DNA of 64,000 nucleotides, taken from NCBI GenBank assembly GCA_008375315.1, contig CP032507.1:1787001-1851000 (forward strand), read 5' to 3'. Position 1 is the first letter of the stretch; the number at the start of each line of letters is the position of its first letter. The DNA is from Ectothiorhodospiraceae bacterium BW-2. Its GTDB lineage: Bacteria; Pseudomonadota; Gammaproteobacteria; Thiohalomonadales; Thiohalomonadaceae. Made by a program: the position numbers and the translations under genes. The notes beneath the pieces were generated by a model. It worked only from the letters and a program-made list of their open reading frames with translations, was not told the origin of the DNA and did not search any database. Shown piece by piece: positions 42,772 through 51,758 of the stretch.

Positions 42772-44871
42772 ATGGCACAGTTAAATATGGAGCAGATCTC
42801 CGCCTCTATTAGCAAAGTCTTTATGAGCGGTATTGGGGCACCGATTGCGGTATTAGCCCTACTCGCGATGGTGGTGCTGCCGCTGCCGCCGTTTCTGCTC
42901 GATCTCTTCTTTACCTTTAATATCGCCTTTTCGATCGTCATTTTGATGGTCGCTATCTATGCTAAAAGACCGATGGATTTTGTGGTTTTTCCAACGGTAC
43001 TGCTGGTGGCCACCCTATTTCGCCTAGCGCTAAATGTCGCCTCAACCCGAGTGGTGCTACTGGAGGGGCATAATGGCCCCGATGCTGCCGGTCAGGTGAT
43101 TCAAGCCTTTGGCGAGTTTGTGATTGGCGGTAACTACACGGTGGGAATTATCGTCTTTATCATCTTGGTGATTATTAACTTTGCCGTCGTGACCAAAGGC
43201 TCAGGGCGGATCTCCGAGGTGAGTGCCCGCTTTACCCTCGATGCGATGCCGGGTAAACAGATGGCGATAGATGCCGATCTAAATGCCGGCTTAATTGACC
43301 AAGATACCGCCCGTCAACGACGCAAGGATGTGGCTAAAGAGGCCGACTTCTATGGCTCTATGGATGGTGCGAGTAAATTTGTTCGTGGTGATGCGGTCGC
43401 TGGCATTATGATTACCGTGATTAACATTATCGGTGGTCTCATCGTCGGTACCGCGCAGCACGGCATGGCGATGGGCGAAGCGGCGCAGGTCTATACGCTG
43501 TTGACTATTGGCGATGGTCTAGTGGCACAGATTCCATCACTGGTGCTCTCCACCGCTGCCGGTATTATTGTCACTCGTGAAGGGGGCTCCGATGCTCCGA
43601 GCATGGGGGAGCAGATGTACTCACAGCTCTTCTCTAACCCAAAGATCATGGGCATTACCACCGGCGTATTGGTGCTGGTCGGGGTGATTCCGGGGATGCC
43701 AAATCTCCCCTTTTTGATCTTAGCCGCGATGACCGGTGGCCTGACCTATTGGCTTCTTAAACGCGAAAAAACGACCCTATTAAAGGAGCCGGAGGTACCC
43801 CCTGAGGCGCTGAAACCCTCCGGTGAGGAGGTACGAGAGCTGAGCTGGGACGATGTTCCCCTCGTTGATGCTATTAGCCTAGAGGTCGGTTATCGCCTTA
43901 TTCCGATGGTCGATAAGAGCCAAGGGGGGGAACTTATGGCGAGAATTAAAGGGGTGCGGAAGAAAATTTCACAAGAGCTCGGCTTTTTGGTTCCCGCCGT
44001 TCATATTCGCGATAACCTTGATCTGCCCCCCAATGCCTACCGAATTAGCCTCCTCGGGGTGACGGTGGGTGAGGCGGAGGTCTTTCCAGAGCGTGACATG
44101 GCGATTAACCCCGGTCAAGTCTATGGCGAGGTAGAGGGGACGCCGACCATCGATCCCGCTTTCGGCCTACAGGCGCTCTGGATCGATAAGAGCCGCCGAG
44201 AGCACGCCCAGAGTCAAGGTTATACCGTCGTCGATGCCGAAACGGTTATCGCCACCCACATGAGTCAGTTAGTCCAGCACCAAGCCCATCAGCTACTAGG
44301 CCATGAGGAGGTGCAGAAACTGCTCGATCAGTTGGCCAAACAGGCCCCGAAGTTGGTGGAAAATTTAGTACCGAAAACCTTGTCTCTAGGGTCAGTCGTC
44401 AAGGTGTTACAGAATCTACTCCTAGAGGGGGTACCGATTCGCGATATTCGCACGATCGCCGAAACTTTGGCGGAGCATGGTGGCCGTACCCAAGATGCCA
44501 ATTTATTGACAGCCCAAGTTAGGGTCTCATTAGGCCGAATGATTCTTCAAAAAATCAATGGGTTAAGGGGTGATTTAGAAGTTATTACTCTCGCTCCAGA
44601 GTTGGAACAGTTGTTGCATAACAGTATGCAAAGCGATGGAGAAGCGGTGATTGAGCCTGTGATGGCCGAGCGACTCCACCGAGGGTTGTCAGAGAGTTCG
44701 CAGAGTATGGAGATGGCCGGTAGGCCGGCGGTTCTACTTACCTCTCCGGCGCTTAGGGAGATGCTCTCCCGTTTTGTGAGACACTCGATTCCGGGACTGA
44801 GCGTCCTCGCCTATAGCGAGATACCGGATGACAAACAGCTCAAAATAGTGGCCACAGTTGGCGGTGATTAG
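42772..44871 (+). CDS. flhA: FlhA, flagellar export gate platform protein
   Basis: A 699-residue protein with eight N-terminal membrane helices and a large cytoplasmic domain (from about residue 345). Family segments are VFPTVLLVATLFRLALNVASTR, FVRGDAVAGIMITVINIIGGL and, in the C-terminal domain, PFLILAAMTGG and VKVLQNLLLEGVPIRDIRTI. It forms a nonameric ring that docks export substrates. AGAGGA precedes ATG 42772. The 44-bp gap to flhB has no obvious sigma-54 site. Confidence 0.96.
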   Translation: MAQLNMEQISASISKVFMSGIGAPIAVLALLAMVVLPLPPFLLDLFFTFNIAFSIVILMVAIYAKRPMDFVVFPTVLLVATLFRLALNVASTRVVLLEGHNGPDAAGQVIQAFGEFVIGGNYTVGIIVFIILVIINFAVVTKGSGRISEVSARFTLDAMPGKQMAIDADLNAGLIDQDTARQRRKDVAKEADFYGSMDGASKFVRGDAVAGIMITVINIIGGLIVGTAQHGMAMGEAAQVYTLLTIGDGLVAQIPSLVLSTAAGIIVTREGGSDAPSMGEQMYSQLFSNPKIMGITTGVLVLVGVIPGMPNLPFLILAAMTGGLTYWLLKREKTTLLKEPEVPPEALKPSGEEVRELSWDDVPLVDAISLEVGYRLIPMVDKSQGGELMARIKGVRKKISQELGFLVPAVHIRDNLDLPPNAYRISLLGVTVGEAEVFPERDMAINPGQVYGEVEGTPTIDPAFGLQALWIDKSRREHAQSQGYTVVDAETVIATHMSQLVQHQAHQLLGHEEVQKLLDQLAKQAPKLVENLVPKTLSLGSVVKVLQNLLLEGVPIRDIRTIAETLAEHGGRTQDANLLTAQVRVSLGRMILQKINGLRGDLEVITLAPELEQLLHNSMQSDGEAVIEPVMAERLHRGLSESSQSMEMAGRPAVLLTSPALREMLSRFVRHSIPGLSVLAYSEIPDDKQLKIVATVGGD

Positions 44872-44932
44872 CTAAGTCAGGCTCTGCCTGCGCTAATCTC
44901 TCCAGTGGGAAGATGAAGCAAGAGGCAGAATG

Positions 44933-46567
44933 ATGAAAATTAAGCGTTACTTTGCTCCGGATATGCGGCGTGCGATTCGCATGGTGCGTGAAGAACAGGG
45001 ACCCGATGCGGTTATCCTCTCCAATCGTAAGGTGAATGGTGGGGTTGAGATCGTGTCGGCTATCGATTACGACGCCGATTTGGTGGCCAATATGGCAGAT
45101 AACTCCTCCGAAGCGGGGGGAGGGCAGCAACGATCTAGTCAAGTGGCACCCGCTTCAACTGGAAGCGGTGCCGAGCGAGCGCCCGATATTAGCGCCGCCG
45201 CCGCGCGTTTAGCGACTATGATCGATAGGGCGGGGGGGGCGACGGTGGCTACCGCGACTCGCAAGCCGTTACCGCAGAGAAGTTACGAGCAGCGGGCGGC
45301 GGCAGCAGAGATGCCACGGGAGACTAAGTGGTTGCAGGCGTTGAAAAAGCGGCCGCAGGAGCAGGATAGCGAGTCGCTTCGGCCCGAGTTTCCCGTTCCC
45401 CCCCAGTTTCAGCGTCCCACTCAAACGACCTCGACGCCTAAATTGACTCCCATTGTGGACAGAACTAGCGAGATTAACCAAATTGAGCGTGAGGCGCTAT
45501 TGGCAAACGAGTCGATGATAGCACCACCGCCCTACTCACAAAATAGCCATGGGCTCAAGTTAGGCGCGATCGATGAGCCCGAGCGCAGCACTAAAAAGCG
45601 TGAGGCCGTGATTGAGTGGTCACAAGACCCTGCGATTGTGGAGATGCGCAAAGAGCTACAGATGCTACGAGAGATTATGAACGATCGCATCGGCGGCATC
45701 GCTTGGGGTGAGAAGCGTCAGACCCATCCGCTCTATGTACGCTTTATGCAGTATATGATGCGAATCGGCATCTCTACTGAACTGGCAGATAAGTTGGCCG
45801 AAAATGTCACCTTTGGTAACAACATGGGACAGAATCTGCGCAAGGCGATGGGGTATCTGGCCAGCCAGATTCAGGTCACTCATGACGATATTTTGACTCA
45901 TGGGGGGCGAATTGCGCTGCTCGGATCCACCGGTGCCGGAAAAACGACCAGTATCGCCAAGCTCGCGGCCCGTTATACGCTGCGCCACGGCTCTAATCGG
46001 GTCGCGCTAGTGACCACCGACTGTTACCGTATCGGGGCCTATAAGCAGCTACAGACCTATGGGCGTATTCTCGGCATTTCAGTCCACGTAGCCAATCATG
46101 GCGATGAGCTACAGGAGACGCTACAGATGTTACAGAGTAAAGATCTGGTGTTAATTGATACGGCCGGGATTAGCGTAGGCGATGAGCGCTTTAGTGAGCA
46201 GCTAACGATGTTAGAGCAGTGTTCGATACCGATTCGCACCTATGTTACCCTCGCGGCTAACAGCCAAGGGCAGGTGCAGGCGCGACTGCTAAAGGCCTAC
46301 AGTGAGATTAATATCGACGGCATTATTGTCACCAAAGCGGACGAGACCGAGGCGCTAGGTGAGAGCCTGTCGGTGGCAGTGAAAGAGCAGATTCCGATCG
46401 CCTATATCTGTGATGGTCAGATGGTGCCGGAGGATATCCATCCGGCTCGCTCTAATAATTTGGTCAATCGTGCGATTGCCACGATTAAGCAGGCAGCCGA
46501 TCTGCCCGATGAGCAGAGTGTGGCACTGGCGTTTGCCGGTATGGCGGGGGAGAGTCAACATGGTTAA
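44933..46567 (+). CDS. flhF: FlhF, SRP-type GTPase placing the polar flagellum
   Basis: ATG 44933 is preferred over ATG 44930 (AGAGG at 44921-44925). The 544-residue protein has the N-terminal MKIKRYFAPDMRRAIRMVREE motif region, a long disordered B domain with Pro/Ala and a C-terminal NG domain with G1 GSTGAGKTT, G3 DTAG and the TKADE G4 motif (IIVTKADETEALG). FlhF marks the pole for basal-body assembly. Its end overlaps fleN by 8 nt. Confidence 0.95.
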   Translation: MKIKRYFAPDMRRAIRMVREEQGPDAVILSNRKVNGGVEIVSAIDYDADLVANMADNSSEAGGGQQRSSQVAPASTGSGAERAPDISAAAARLATMIDRAGGATVATATRKPLPQRSYEQRAAAAEMPRETKWLQALKKRPQEQDSESLRPEFPVPPQFQRPTQTTSTPKLTPIVDRTSEINQIEREALLANESMIAPPPYSQNSHGLKLGAIDEPERSTKKREAVIEWSQDPAIVEMRKELQMLREIMNDRIGGIAWGEKRQTHPLYVRFMQYMMRIGISTELADKLAENVTFGNNMGQNLRKAMGYLASQIQVTHDDILTHGGRIALLGSTGAGKTTSIAKLAARYTLRHGSNRVALVTTDCYRIGAYKQLQTYGRILGISVHVANHGDELQETLQMLQSKDLVLIDTAGISVGDERFSEQLTMLEQCSIPIRTYVTLAANSQGQVQARLLKAYSEINIDGIIVTKADETEALGESLSVAVKEQIPIAYICDGQMVPEDIHPARSNNLVNRAIATIKQAADLPDEQSVALAFAGMAGESQHG

Positions 46568-47465
46568 GCCGGTGGTCAAGAGTCAACCGCAACGGGATCA
46601 GGCTGCCGGTCTGCGGCGGATGATGCAGCAGAAGCGGCGTCCGGTACGAGTCGTTGCCGTCTCTAGTGGAAAAGGGGGGGTCGGTAAGACCAATATCTCG
46701 ATCAACATGGCGGCAGCTTGGGCGAAGATGGGGCGTAAACCGGTGCTACTCGATGCCGATTTGGGGCTAGCGAATGTCGATGTCGCCCTTGGGTTGCAAC
46801 CTAAACTGAACCTCTCCCATGTGCTGGATGGTGAGGTGGGGCTGGAGGAGATTATTGTCGAAGCCCCAGGAGGCATTCGGGTGATTCCCGCCTCATCAGG
46901 GGTGCAGCGCATGGCCAATTTAAGCCGGGCGGAGCATATCGGCCTGATTCGCGCCTTTAGCGAGTTAACGACCGACATGGATATATTAATTGTCGATACC
47001 GCAGCTGGCATTGATAATAGCGTCGTGAGCTTCACCAAGGCGGCGCATGAGGTGGTGATTGTGGTCTGCGATGAGCCGGCATCGATAACCGATGCCTATG
47101 CGCTAATTAAATTACTCAATAAAGATCACGGTGTCCGCCGCTTTCGGGTGATTGCCAATATGGCCCACTCAGTGCGAGAAGGGCAGCTACTGTTTGCTAA
47201 ACTAATGGCGGTGACCGACCGCTTTCTGGATGAGGTGGTGTTAGATTATGTCGGCGCTATCCCTTACGATCCCTTTATGCGGAAGGCGATTCAAAAACAG
47301 CAGCCGGTAGTGAATCAATTTCCCCGCTCCCCCTCTGCCGAGGCGTTTCGGCAGATTGTTCGCAAGGCCGATAACTGGCCGATCCCCTCGGGGGGGCACG
47401 GTAATGTCGAATTTTTTATTGAGCGTATCGTGAGCCAAAATCCGCTTAAAGGAGGTGCGGCATGA
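46560..47465 (+). CDS. fleN: FleN/FlhG, MinD-like ATPase controlling flagellar number
   Basis: The start is ATG 46560, with GGGGGAG just upstream; the frame is open further upstream inside flhF. The 301-residue protein has the FlhF-activating motif DQAxxLR (QRDQAAGLRRMM), the deviant Walker A SSGKGGVGKTN and the MinD-type segments DADLGLANVDVALGL and VDTAAGID. It restrains FlhF and the flagellar master regulator to give one polar flagellum. Its stop overlaps fliA by ATGA. Confidence 0.95.
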   Translation: MVKPVVKSQPQRDQAAGLRRMMQQKRRPVRVVAVSSGKGGVGKTNISINMAAAWAKMGRKPVLLDADLGLANVDVALGLQPKLNLSHVLDGEVGLEEIIVEAPGGIRVIPASSGVQRMANLSRAEHIGLIRAFSELTTDMDILIVDTAAGIDNSVVSFTKAAHEVVIVVCDEPASITDAYALIKLLNKDHGVRRFRVIANMAHSVREGQLLFAKLMAVTDRFLDEVVLDYVGAIPYDPFMRKAIQKQQPVVNQFPRSPSAEAFRQIVRKADNWPIPSGGHGNVEFFIERIVSQNPLKGGAA

Positions 47466-48217
47466 GTCAGTCAGCCCTATCGCAACCGCAATCGTCAGCC
47501 GACTCAAACTGGTTTCCTGAAGAGGCGACCCATCTGATTCGTCTGCACGGCACCTTAGTCCGGCGTATCGCCTACCATCTACAGGCGAGACTGCCCGATT
47601 CTGTCCAGATCGACGATCTGATTCAGGCCGGCATGATCGCCCTGATTGAGGCGCATAACCGTTTTGATGAGTCGCTCAAGACCCCATTTGAAAAGTATGC
47701 CGCTATCCGGATTCGGGGGGCGATGCTAGATGAGGTGCGCCGAAATGATTGGCTACCGCGTTCGGTACACCAAAAAACCCGTCAAATCAGCGAGACAATT
47801 CAGGCGTTAGAGAGTCGGCTAGGGCGCGATATCTCCGATAGAGAGGTGGCCGCAGAGCTGAAAATTTCGCTAGAGGAGTATCAAGAGAGGCTGCTAGCGA
47901 CCTCTGGTAGGCAGATGGTCTGTCTCGATATGCTCGGTAATGAGGCGGAGAGTCACGATTCGTTGGTGACAGAGCAGGCCGATGCGAGTAAGGTACTGGA
48001 GCAGGAGCAGCTACGGCAGCTAGTGGCGAGTGTGGTTCAGGGTCTGCCGGAGCGAGAGCGACTGATTATCTCGCTCTATTATGTCGATGAGCTGAACTTA
48101 AGAGAGATTGGTGAAGTGATTGGCGTGACGGAATCGCGGGTGTGTCAACTCCATAACCAGACACTCATTCGCTTGCGCAGTCGGCTGAAACAGGCCCTTG
48201 GCGGCGATAATCTATAA
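47462..48217 (+). CDS. fliA: FliA, flagellar sigma factor 28
   Basis: A 251-residue sigma factor: region 2 (IDDLIQAGMIALIEAHNRFD, FEKYAAIRIRGAMLDEVRRNDW), region 3 (SRLGRDISDREVAAELKISLEEY) and region 4 (LPERERLIISLYYVDELNLREIG, ESRVCQLHNQTLIRLRSRL). It directs class IV (filament, motor, chemotaxis) transcription after anti-sigma FlgM is exported. The four preceding genes overlap it tightly, so it is read from the flhA operon. Confidence 0.96.
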   Translation: MSQSALSQPQSSADSNWFPEEATHLIRLHGTLVRRIAYHLQARLPDSVQIDDLIQAGMIALIEAHNRFDESLKTPFEKYAAIRIRGAMLDEVRRNDWLPRSVHQKTRQISETIQALESRLGRDISDREVAAELKISLEEYQERLLATSGRQMVCLDMLGNEAESHDSLVTEQADASKVLEQEQLRQLVASVVQGLPERERLIISLYYVDELNLREIGEVIGVTESRVCQLHNQTLIRLRSRLKQALGGDNL

Positions 48218-48226
48218 AAAAATGGT

Positions 48227-48252
48227 CAAATTTCGTCTATGGGGGGCGATTT
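48227..48252 (+). promoter_or_regulatory. Possible sigma-28 promoter before cheY
   Basis: CAAA (48227-48230), 14 bp, then GGCGATTT (48245-48252), compared with the sigma-28 consensus TAAA-N15-GCCGATAA. The match is partial (3/4 and 5/8). It is in the right place, just after fliA and before the chemotaxis genes. A TATAAT at 48270-48275 has no -35 at normal spacing and is less convincing. Confidence 0.35.
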
Positions 48253-48266
48253 TTGCCCACTACCAT
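48239..48266 (+). terminator. GC-rich hairpin after fliA
   Basis: ATGG (48239-48242) plus GGGC (48244-48247) pair with GCCC (48255-48258) plus CCAT (48263-48266). It lies 22 bp after the fliA stop. There is no T-run, so it may only slow readthrough. Confidence 0.35.
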
Positions 48267-48291
48267 GCGTATAATTAGCCCCTTTCATGTT

Positions 48292-48319
48292 TTGCTGTCT
48301 GCCTGAACAGGGACGGCAA
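48292..48319 (+). promoter_or_regulatory. Leader hairpin upstream of cheY
   Basis: TTGCTGTC (48292-48299) pairs with GACGGCAA (48312-48319), with one G-U pair, stacked on CCTG (48302-48305) and CAGG (48308-48311), with a two-base bulge. It is about 60 nt before the cheY start and would be in the 5' UTR. Confidence 0.45.
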
Positions 48320-48378
48320 GGCACCACTAACTGGTTAGAGTTCTCTGAAACAGATGTCAGAAGTAGAGAGTTAAAAGC

Positions 48379-48765
48379 GTGAATACGAATATTAAAATCC
48401 TGATTGTTGATGACTTTTCAACCATGCGCAGGATCATTAAAAACCTGTTGCGTGAGCTGGGCTTTACAAACACGGCTGAGGCAGACGATGGCTTGACTGC
48501 TCTACCGATGTTGGAGTCGGGTGACTTTGATCTGCTCATTACCGACTGGAATATGCCAGGAATGCAGGGAATTGATCTGCTGCGCAAGGTTCGGGCAACC
48601 CCGAAGTTAGCCAAAATGCCGGTGTTAATGGTCACGGCAGAGCAGAAGAAGGAGCAGATTGTCGAGGCAGCGCAAGCGGGAGTCAACGGCTATATTGTTA
48701 AGCCGTTTACCGCCGGCACGCTAAAAGAGAAGCTGGAGAAGATCTTCCAGCGTATGAGTGCTTAG
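48379..48765 (+). CDS. cheY: CheY, chemotaxis response regulator
   Basis: A 128-residue single-domain receiver starting at GTG 48379 (AGAGAG upstream). The acidic pair Asp11-Asp12, phospho-acceptor Asp56 (LLITDWNMPG), Thr in MLMVTAEQ and Lys in GYIVKPFT are all present. CheY-P binds FliM and changes rotation. It heads the chemotaxis gene series. Confidence 0.96.
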   Translation: MNTNIKILIVDDFSTMRRIIKNLLRELGFTNTAEADDGLTALPMLESGDFDLLITDWNMPGMQGIDLLRKVRATPKLAKMPVLMVTAEQKKEQIVEAAQAGVNGYIVKPFTAGTLKEKLEKIFQRMSA

Positions 48766-48830
48766 AGCCAGTTGCTGCCATTTCAAACCTCAAGCGGCTA
48801 ACCGTTTAGATCGCGTATGTGGATGGAACT

Positions 48831-49589
48831 ATGTCCCTAGAGAGTAACGAGACAATTAGTGACTATGCCGACAGGTTAAGAGAAGTTATTACCCACCTTG
48901 ATAACGGCGAGACAGAGCGAGCAGATAGCCTGCTCGATGAGATTGCCCGACAGCGCGATACCAGCCTGTTTCGTGAGCTAGGAAAGCTGACCCGCGAGTT
49001 TCATGAGGCGTTGCAGAGCTTCCGGACCGATAGTCGGCTTGCTGCCTTTACCGATGGTGAGTTTTCTGATGCGCGTGAGCGGCTAAAGTATGTTATCTCC
49101 ATGACCGATCAGGCGGCAGATCGCAGCTTAAGCGCCGCTGAGAGCACGATGCCGATAACGGCGAATCTAAAGCAGCAGGCGAGTGAGCTGAGTGAGAGCT
49201 GGACGAAATTTAACCGGCGGGAGCTCTCTGCTGATGAGTTTCGGCAGCTAAATCGTCAGTTGATCACCTTTTTGGGGCTGATTGTGGAGCAGATGCCACA
49301 GATCGAGTCAAATCTGACCGAAGTGGTCATGGCGCAGGATTTTCAGGACTTAACCGGCCAGATTATTACTAAAGTGATTACCTTGGTCGATGATGTAGAA
49401 GAGAGCCTGGTCGATTTGATCAGAATTTCCGGCGAGAAGATGCTGGATAAACAAGAGCATAATCCGAGAAGGCACGATAGGAGTTACGAAGCACAAGGTG
49501 CACTCGTTCCCGGCGTGGATGATACCGGCGTAGAGGTGGTATCGGGTCAGGATGAGGTTGATGACCTTCTCTCCAGTTTAGGTTTCTAA
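48831..49589 (+). CDS. cheZ: CheZ, CheY-P phosphatase
   Basis: ATG 48831 gives 252 residues; GTG 48819 is a less likely start. The protein is an extended helical hairpin with the active-site motif VVMAQDFQDLTGQIITKV (the Gln positioned next to Asp) and a C-terminal CheY-binding helix EVDDLLSSLGF after a flexible linker, as in the family. It removes the phosphate from CheY-P. Confidence 0.95.
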   Translation: MSLESNETISDYADRLREVITHLDNGETERADSLLDEIARQRDTSLFRELGKLTREFHEALQSFRTDSRLAAFTDGEFSDARERLKYVISMTDQAADRSLSAAESTMPITANLKQQASELSESWTKFNRRELSADEFRQLNRQLITFLGLIVEQMPQIESNLTEVVMAQDFQDLTGQIITKVITLVDDVEESLVDLIRISGEKMLDKQEHNPRRHDRSYEAQGALVPGVDDTGVEVVSGQDEVDDLLSSLGF

Positions 49590-49601
49590 GAGGATTACCC
49601 G

Positions 49602-51752
49602 ATGTCATTGGATGCCGATGATGAGATTCTGCAGGATTTTCTGGTTGAAGCCAGCGAAATACTGGAGTTACTCAATGAACAGTTGGTCGATTTGGAGCGT
49701 TCGCCTACCGATGGCGAGCTGCTGAATGCGATTTTTCGTGGTTTTCATACCATTAAGGGGGGGGCTGGGTTTCTGAATCTAAGCGGACTGGTCAATGTCT
49801 GCCACCGCTCAGAGGATATCTTTAATCTGCTGCGAAATCACGAAAAGCAGCTAACCACCAATATGATGGATCGTTTTTTGCAGGTGCTTGATGTACTGAA
49901 CTCTCAGTTCGAGCAGCTGCGGGCGCTAGAGGAGCCCTCACCGGCACCGAATGAGCTGTTAGCTGCGCTCGATTCGATGAATCACCCTGGCAATGATGAT
50001 GAGCCGCCAGAGGCAGAGCCTTCGAGTGAGCCTGCCGCGAAAGAGGGCGATATTACCGATGAAGAGTTTGAGGCGCTACTTGATGCACTCGACTCACCCG
50101 AAACCGACATTGATCTGGAGCAGGAGGCGGCGGCACAGGGCGGTGATGAACTCTTTGGTGACAGTGGTGACAACGATGATGAAGATATTACCGAAGAGGA
50201 GTTTGAAGCGCTGCTCGATCAGCTCCACGGCAAAGGCAAATTCAGTACCATTAGCGAGACTAGCTCAGAGGGGGCGGTAGCCGAAAGTCATGAGAGTGTC
50301 GCTAGCGGTAGCGAGGGGGGGGGTGCCGGTGACGAAATTACCGAAGAGGAGTTCGAAGCGCTGCTCGATCAGCTCCACGGCAAGGGTAAATTTGGGACGA
50401 TTTCGGAGGAGAGTGCTGCGCCTGCTCCGCCCCCGCCCCCCCCTCCGCCGCCGAAAAAACCCCCTGCCGCCGCTGCGCCAGAGCCGCCGCCATCTAAGCC
50501 CCCTGTCGCGAAGGCTCCGCCCCCGCCTGCCCCTGCCCCTGCCCGTGAACCGGCGAAAAAGAGCGAAGCGCCGCCAGCAGAGAGTAGTGTCCGGGTCGAT
50601 ACCAAGCGGTTAGACGATATTATGAACATGGTCGGTGAGCTGGTTTTGGTAAGAAACCGGCTCTCGGTGCTAGCGAATGGGGATAGCGCTGATCGCAGTG
50701 AGCAGATTGAAGAGATCCAAAAAGCGGTCTCCAATCTCGATGTGGTGACTGGGGATTTACAATCGGCAGTCATGAAGACCCGTATGCAGCCGATTAAGAA
50801 GGTCTTTGGCCGTTTTCCTCGCGTAGTGCGCGATCTTGCCCGCAGCCTGAAAAAGGATGTCTCACTAGAGCTGTTTGGAGAGGAGACCGACCTTGATAAA
50901 AATCTGGTCGAGGCGCTCGCCGATCCGTTAGTTCACCTAGTCCGAAATTCGGTGGATCACGGGGTCGAAATGCCCGATGTGCGCGAAAAGGCGGGAAAAC
51001 CGCGCCAAGGCTTGGTGCGGCTGAGCGCCGAGCAGGAGGGGGATCACATTCTGCTCAAAATAGAGGATGATGGCGCTGGCATGGATCCCGAAAAGCTCAA
51101 GAGCATCGCCATCAATAAGGGTATTCTCGACGAAGAGGGGGCGGCAAGAATGGATGATAGAGATGCCTTTATGCTCATCTTTGCCCCTGGCTTCTCGACT
51201 AAGACCGAAATCTCCGACATCTCTGGCCGAGGGGTAGGGATGGATGTGGTTAAGACCCGTATCTCCCAGCTCAACGGTAGTGTCGAGATCGACTCTCAGC
51301 TAGGTAGAGGATCGGTGATTACCATCAAGGTGCCGTTAACGCTGGCGATTATGCCAACGCTAATCATTAAGTTAATGGGGCAGGCGTTTGCCCTGCCGCT
51401 GGTGAGTGTGAATGAGATTTTCCACCTCGACTTGACCAAAACCAATGTCGTTGATGGCCAGCGGGTGGTAATGATTCGCCAAAAGGCGCTACCGCTCTAC
51501 TACCTCTCCTCATGGTTAATTGAGGGAGTGAGTCAGGGGCTGCCCGAAAAGGGGCATGTGGTGGTGGTGCATGTGGGTACGCAGCTAGTTGGCTTTGTGG
51601 TTGACTATCTCATTGGCCAAGAGGAGGTGGTGATTAAACCCCTAGGGGCGCTGCTGCATGGTACTCAAGGGATGGCGGGGGCGACGATTACCGGCGATGG
51701 GAATATTGCGCTTATTCTCGATATCCCCGGCCTCATGAAGGCGTACAGCTAA
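49602..51752 (+). CDS. cheA: CheA, chemotaxis histidine kinase with repeated linker motifs
   Basis: A 716-residue kinase. The P1 Hpt domain has His49 (GFHTIKGGAGFLNL). The linker (about 130-325) contains three copies of an acidic helix: DEEFEALLDALDS at about 149, then ITEEEFEALLDQLHGKGKF at about 196 and 246, followed by a Pro/Ala-rich stretch. Then come P3 (dimerisation, RLDDIMNMVGELVLVRNRL), P4 (N box LVRNSVDHG, G boxes DDGAGM and GRGVGMDVV) and P5 (CheW-like, ending LDIPGLMKAYS). The P2 CheY-binding domain of enteric CheA is not obvious; the repeats occupy its place. AAGAGGA precedes ATG 49602. Confidence 0.95.
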   Translation: MSLDADDEILQDFLVEASEILELLNEQLVDLERSPTDGELLNAIFRGFHTIKGGAGFLNLSGLVNVCHRSEDIFNLLRNHEKQLTTNMMDRFLQVLDVLNSQFEQLRALEEPSPAPNELLAALDSMNHPGNDDEPPEAEPSSEPAAKEGDITDEEFEALLDALDSPETDIDLEQEAAAQGGDELFGDSGDNDDEDITEEEFEALLDQLHGKGKFSTISETSSEGAVAESHESVASGSEGGGAGDEITEEEFEALLDQLHGKGKFGTISEESAAPAPPPPPPPPPKKPPAAAAPEPPPSKPPVAKAPPPPAPAPAREPAKKSEAPPAESSVRVDTKRLDDIMNMVGELVLVRNRLSVLANGDSADRSEQIEEIQKAVSNLDVVTGDLQSAVMKTRMQPIKKVFGRFPRVVRDLARSLKKDVSLELFGEETDLDKNLVEALADPLVHLVRNSVDHGVEMPDVREKAGKPRQGLVRLSAEQEGDHILLKIEDDGAGMDPEKLKSIAINKGILDEEGAARMDDRDAFMLIFAPGFSTKTEISDISGRGVGMDVVKTRISQLNGSVEIDSQLGRGSVITIKVPLTLAIMPTLIIKLMGQAFALPLVSVNEIFHLDLTKTNVVDGQRVVMIRQKALPLYYLSSWLIEGVSQGLPEKGHVVVVHVGTQLVGFVVDYLIGQEEVVIKPLGALLHGTQGMAGATITGDGNIALILDIPGLMKAYS

Positions 51753-51758
51753 AAAACC

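Noticed and set aside
44880-44894. GG-N10-GC upstream of flhF as a sigma-54 promoter
   Set aside because: Only the GG/GC spacing fits; the surrounding TGGCAC and TTGCA positions do not.
48270-48275. TATAAT before cheY as a sigma-70 -10 box
   Set aside because: No acceptable -35 hexamer at 16-18 bp and no TGn extension.
48301-48335. GGGACGGCAAGGC in the cheY leader as a c-di-GMP-I (GEMM) riboswitch
   Set aside because: The block looks like part of the GEMM core, but the second conserved half (a GGTAGC...GGGTTACC-like segment) and the tetraloop-receptor pairing are missing.
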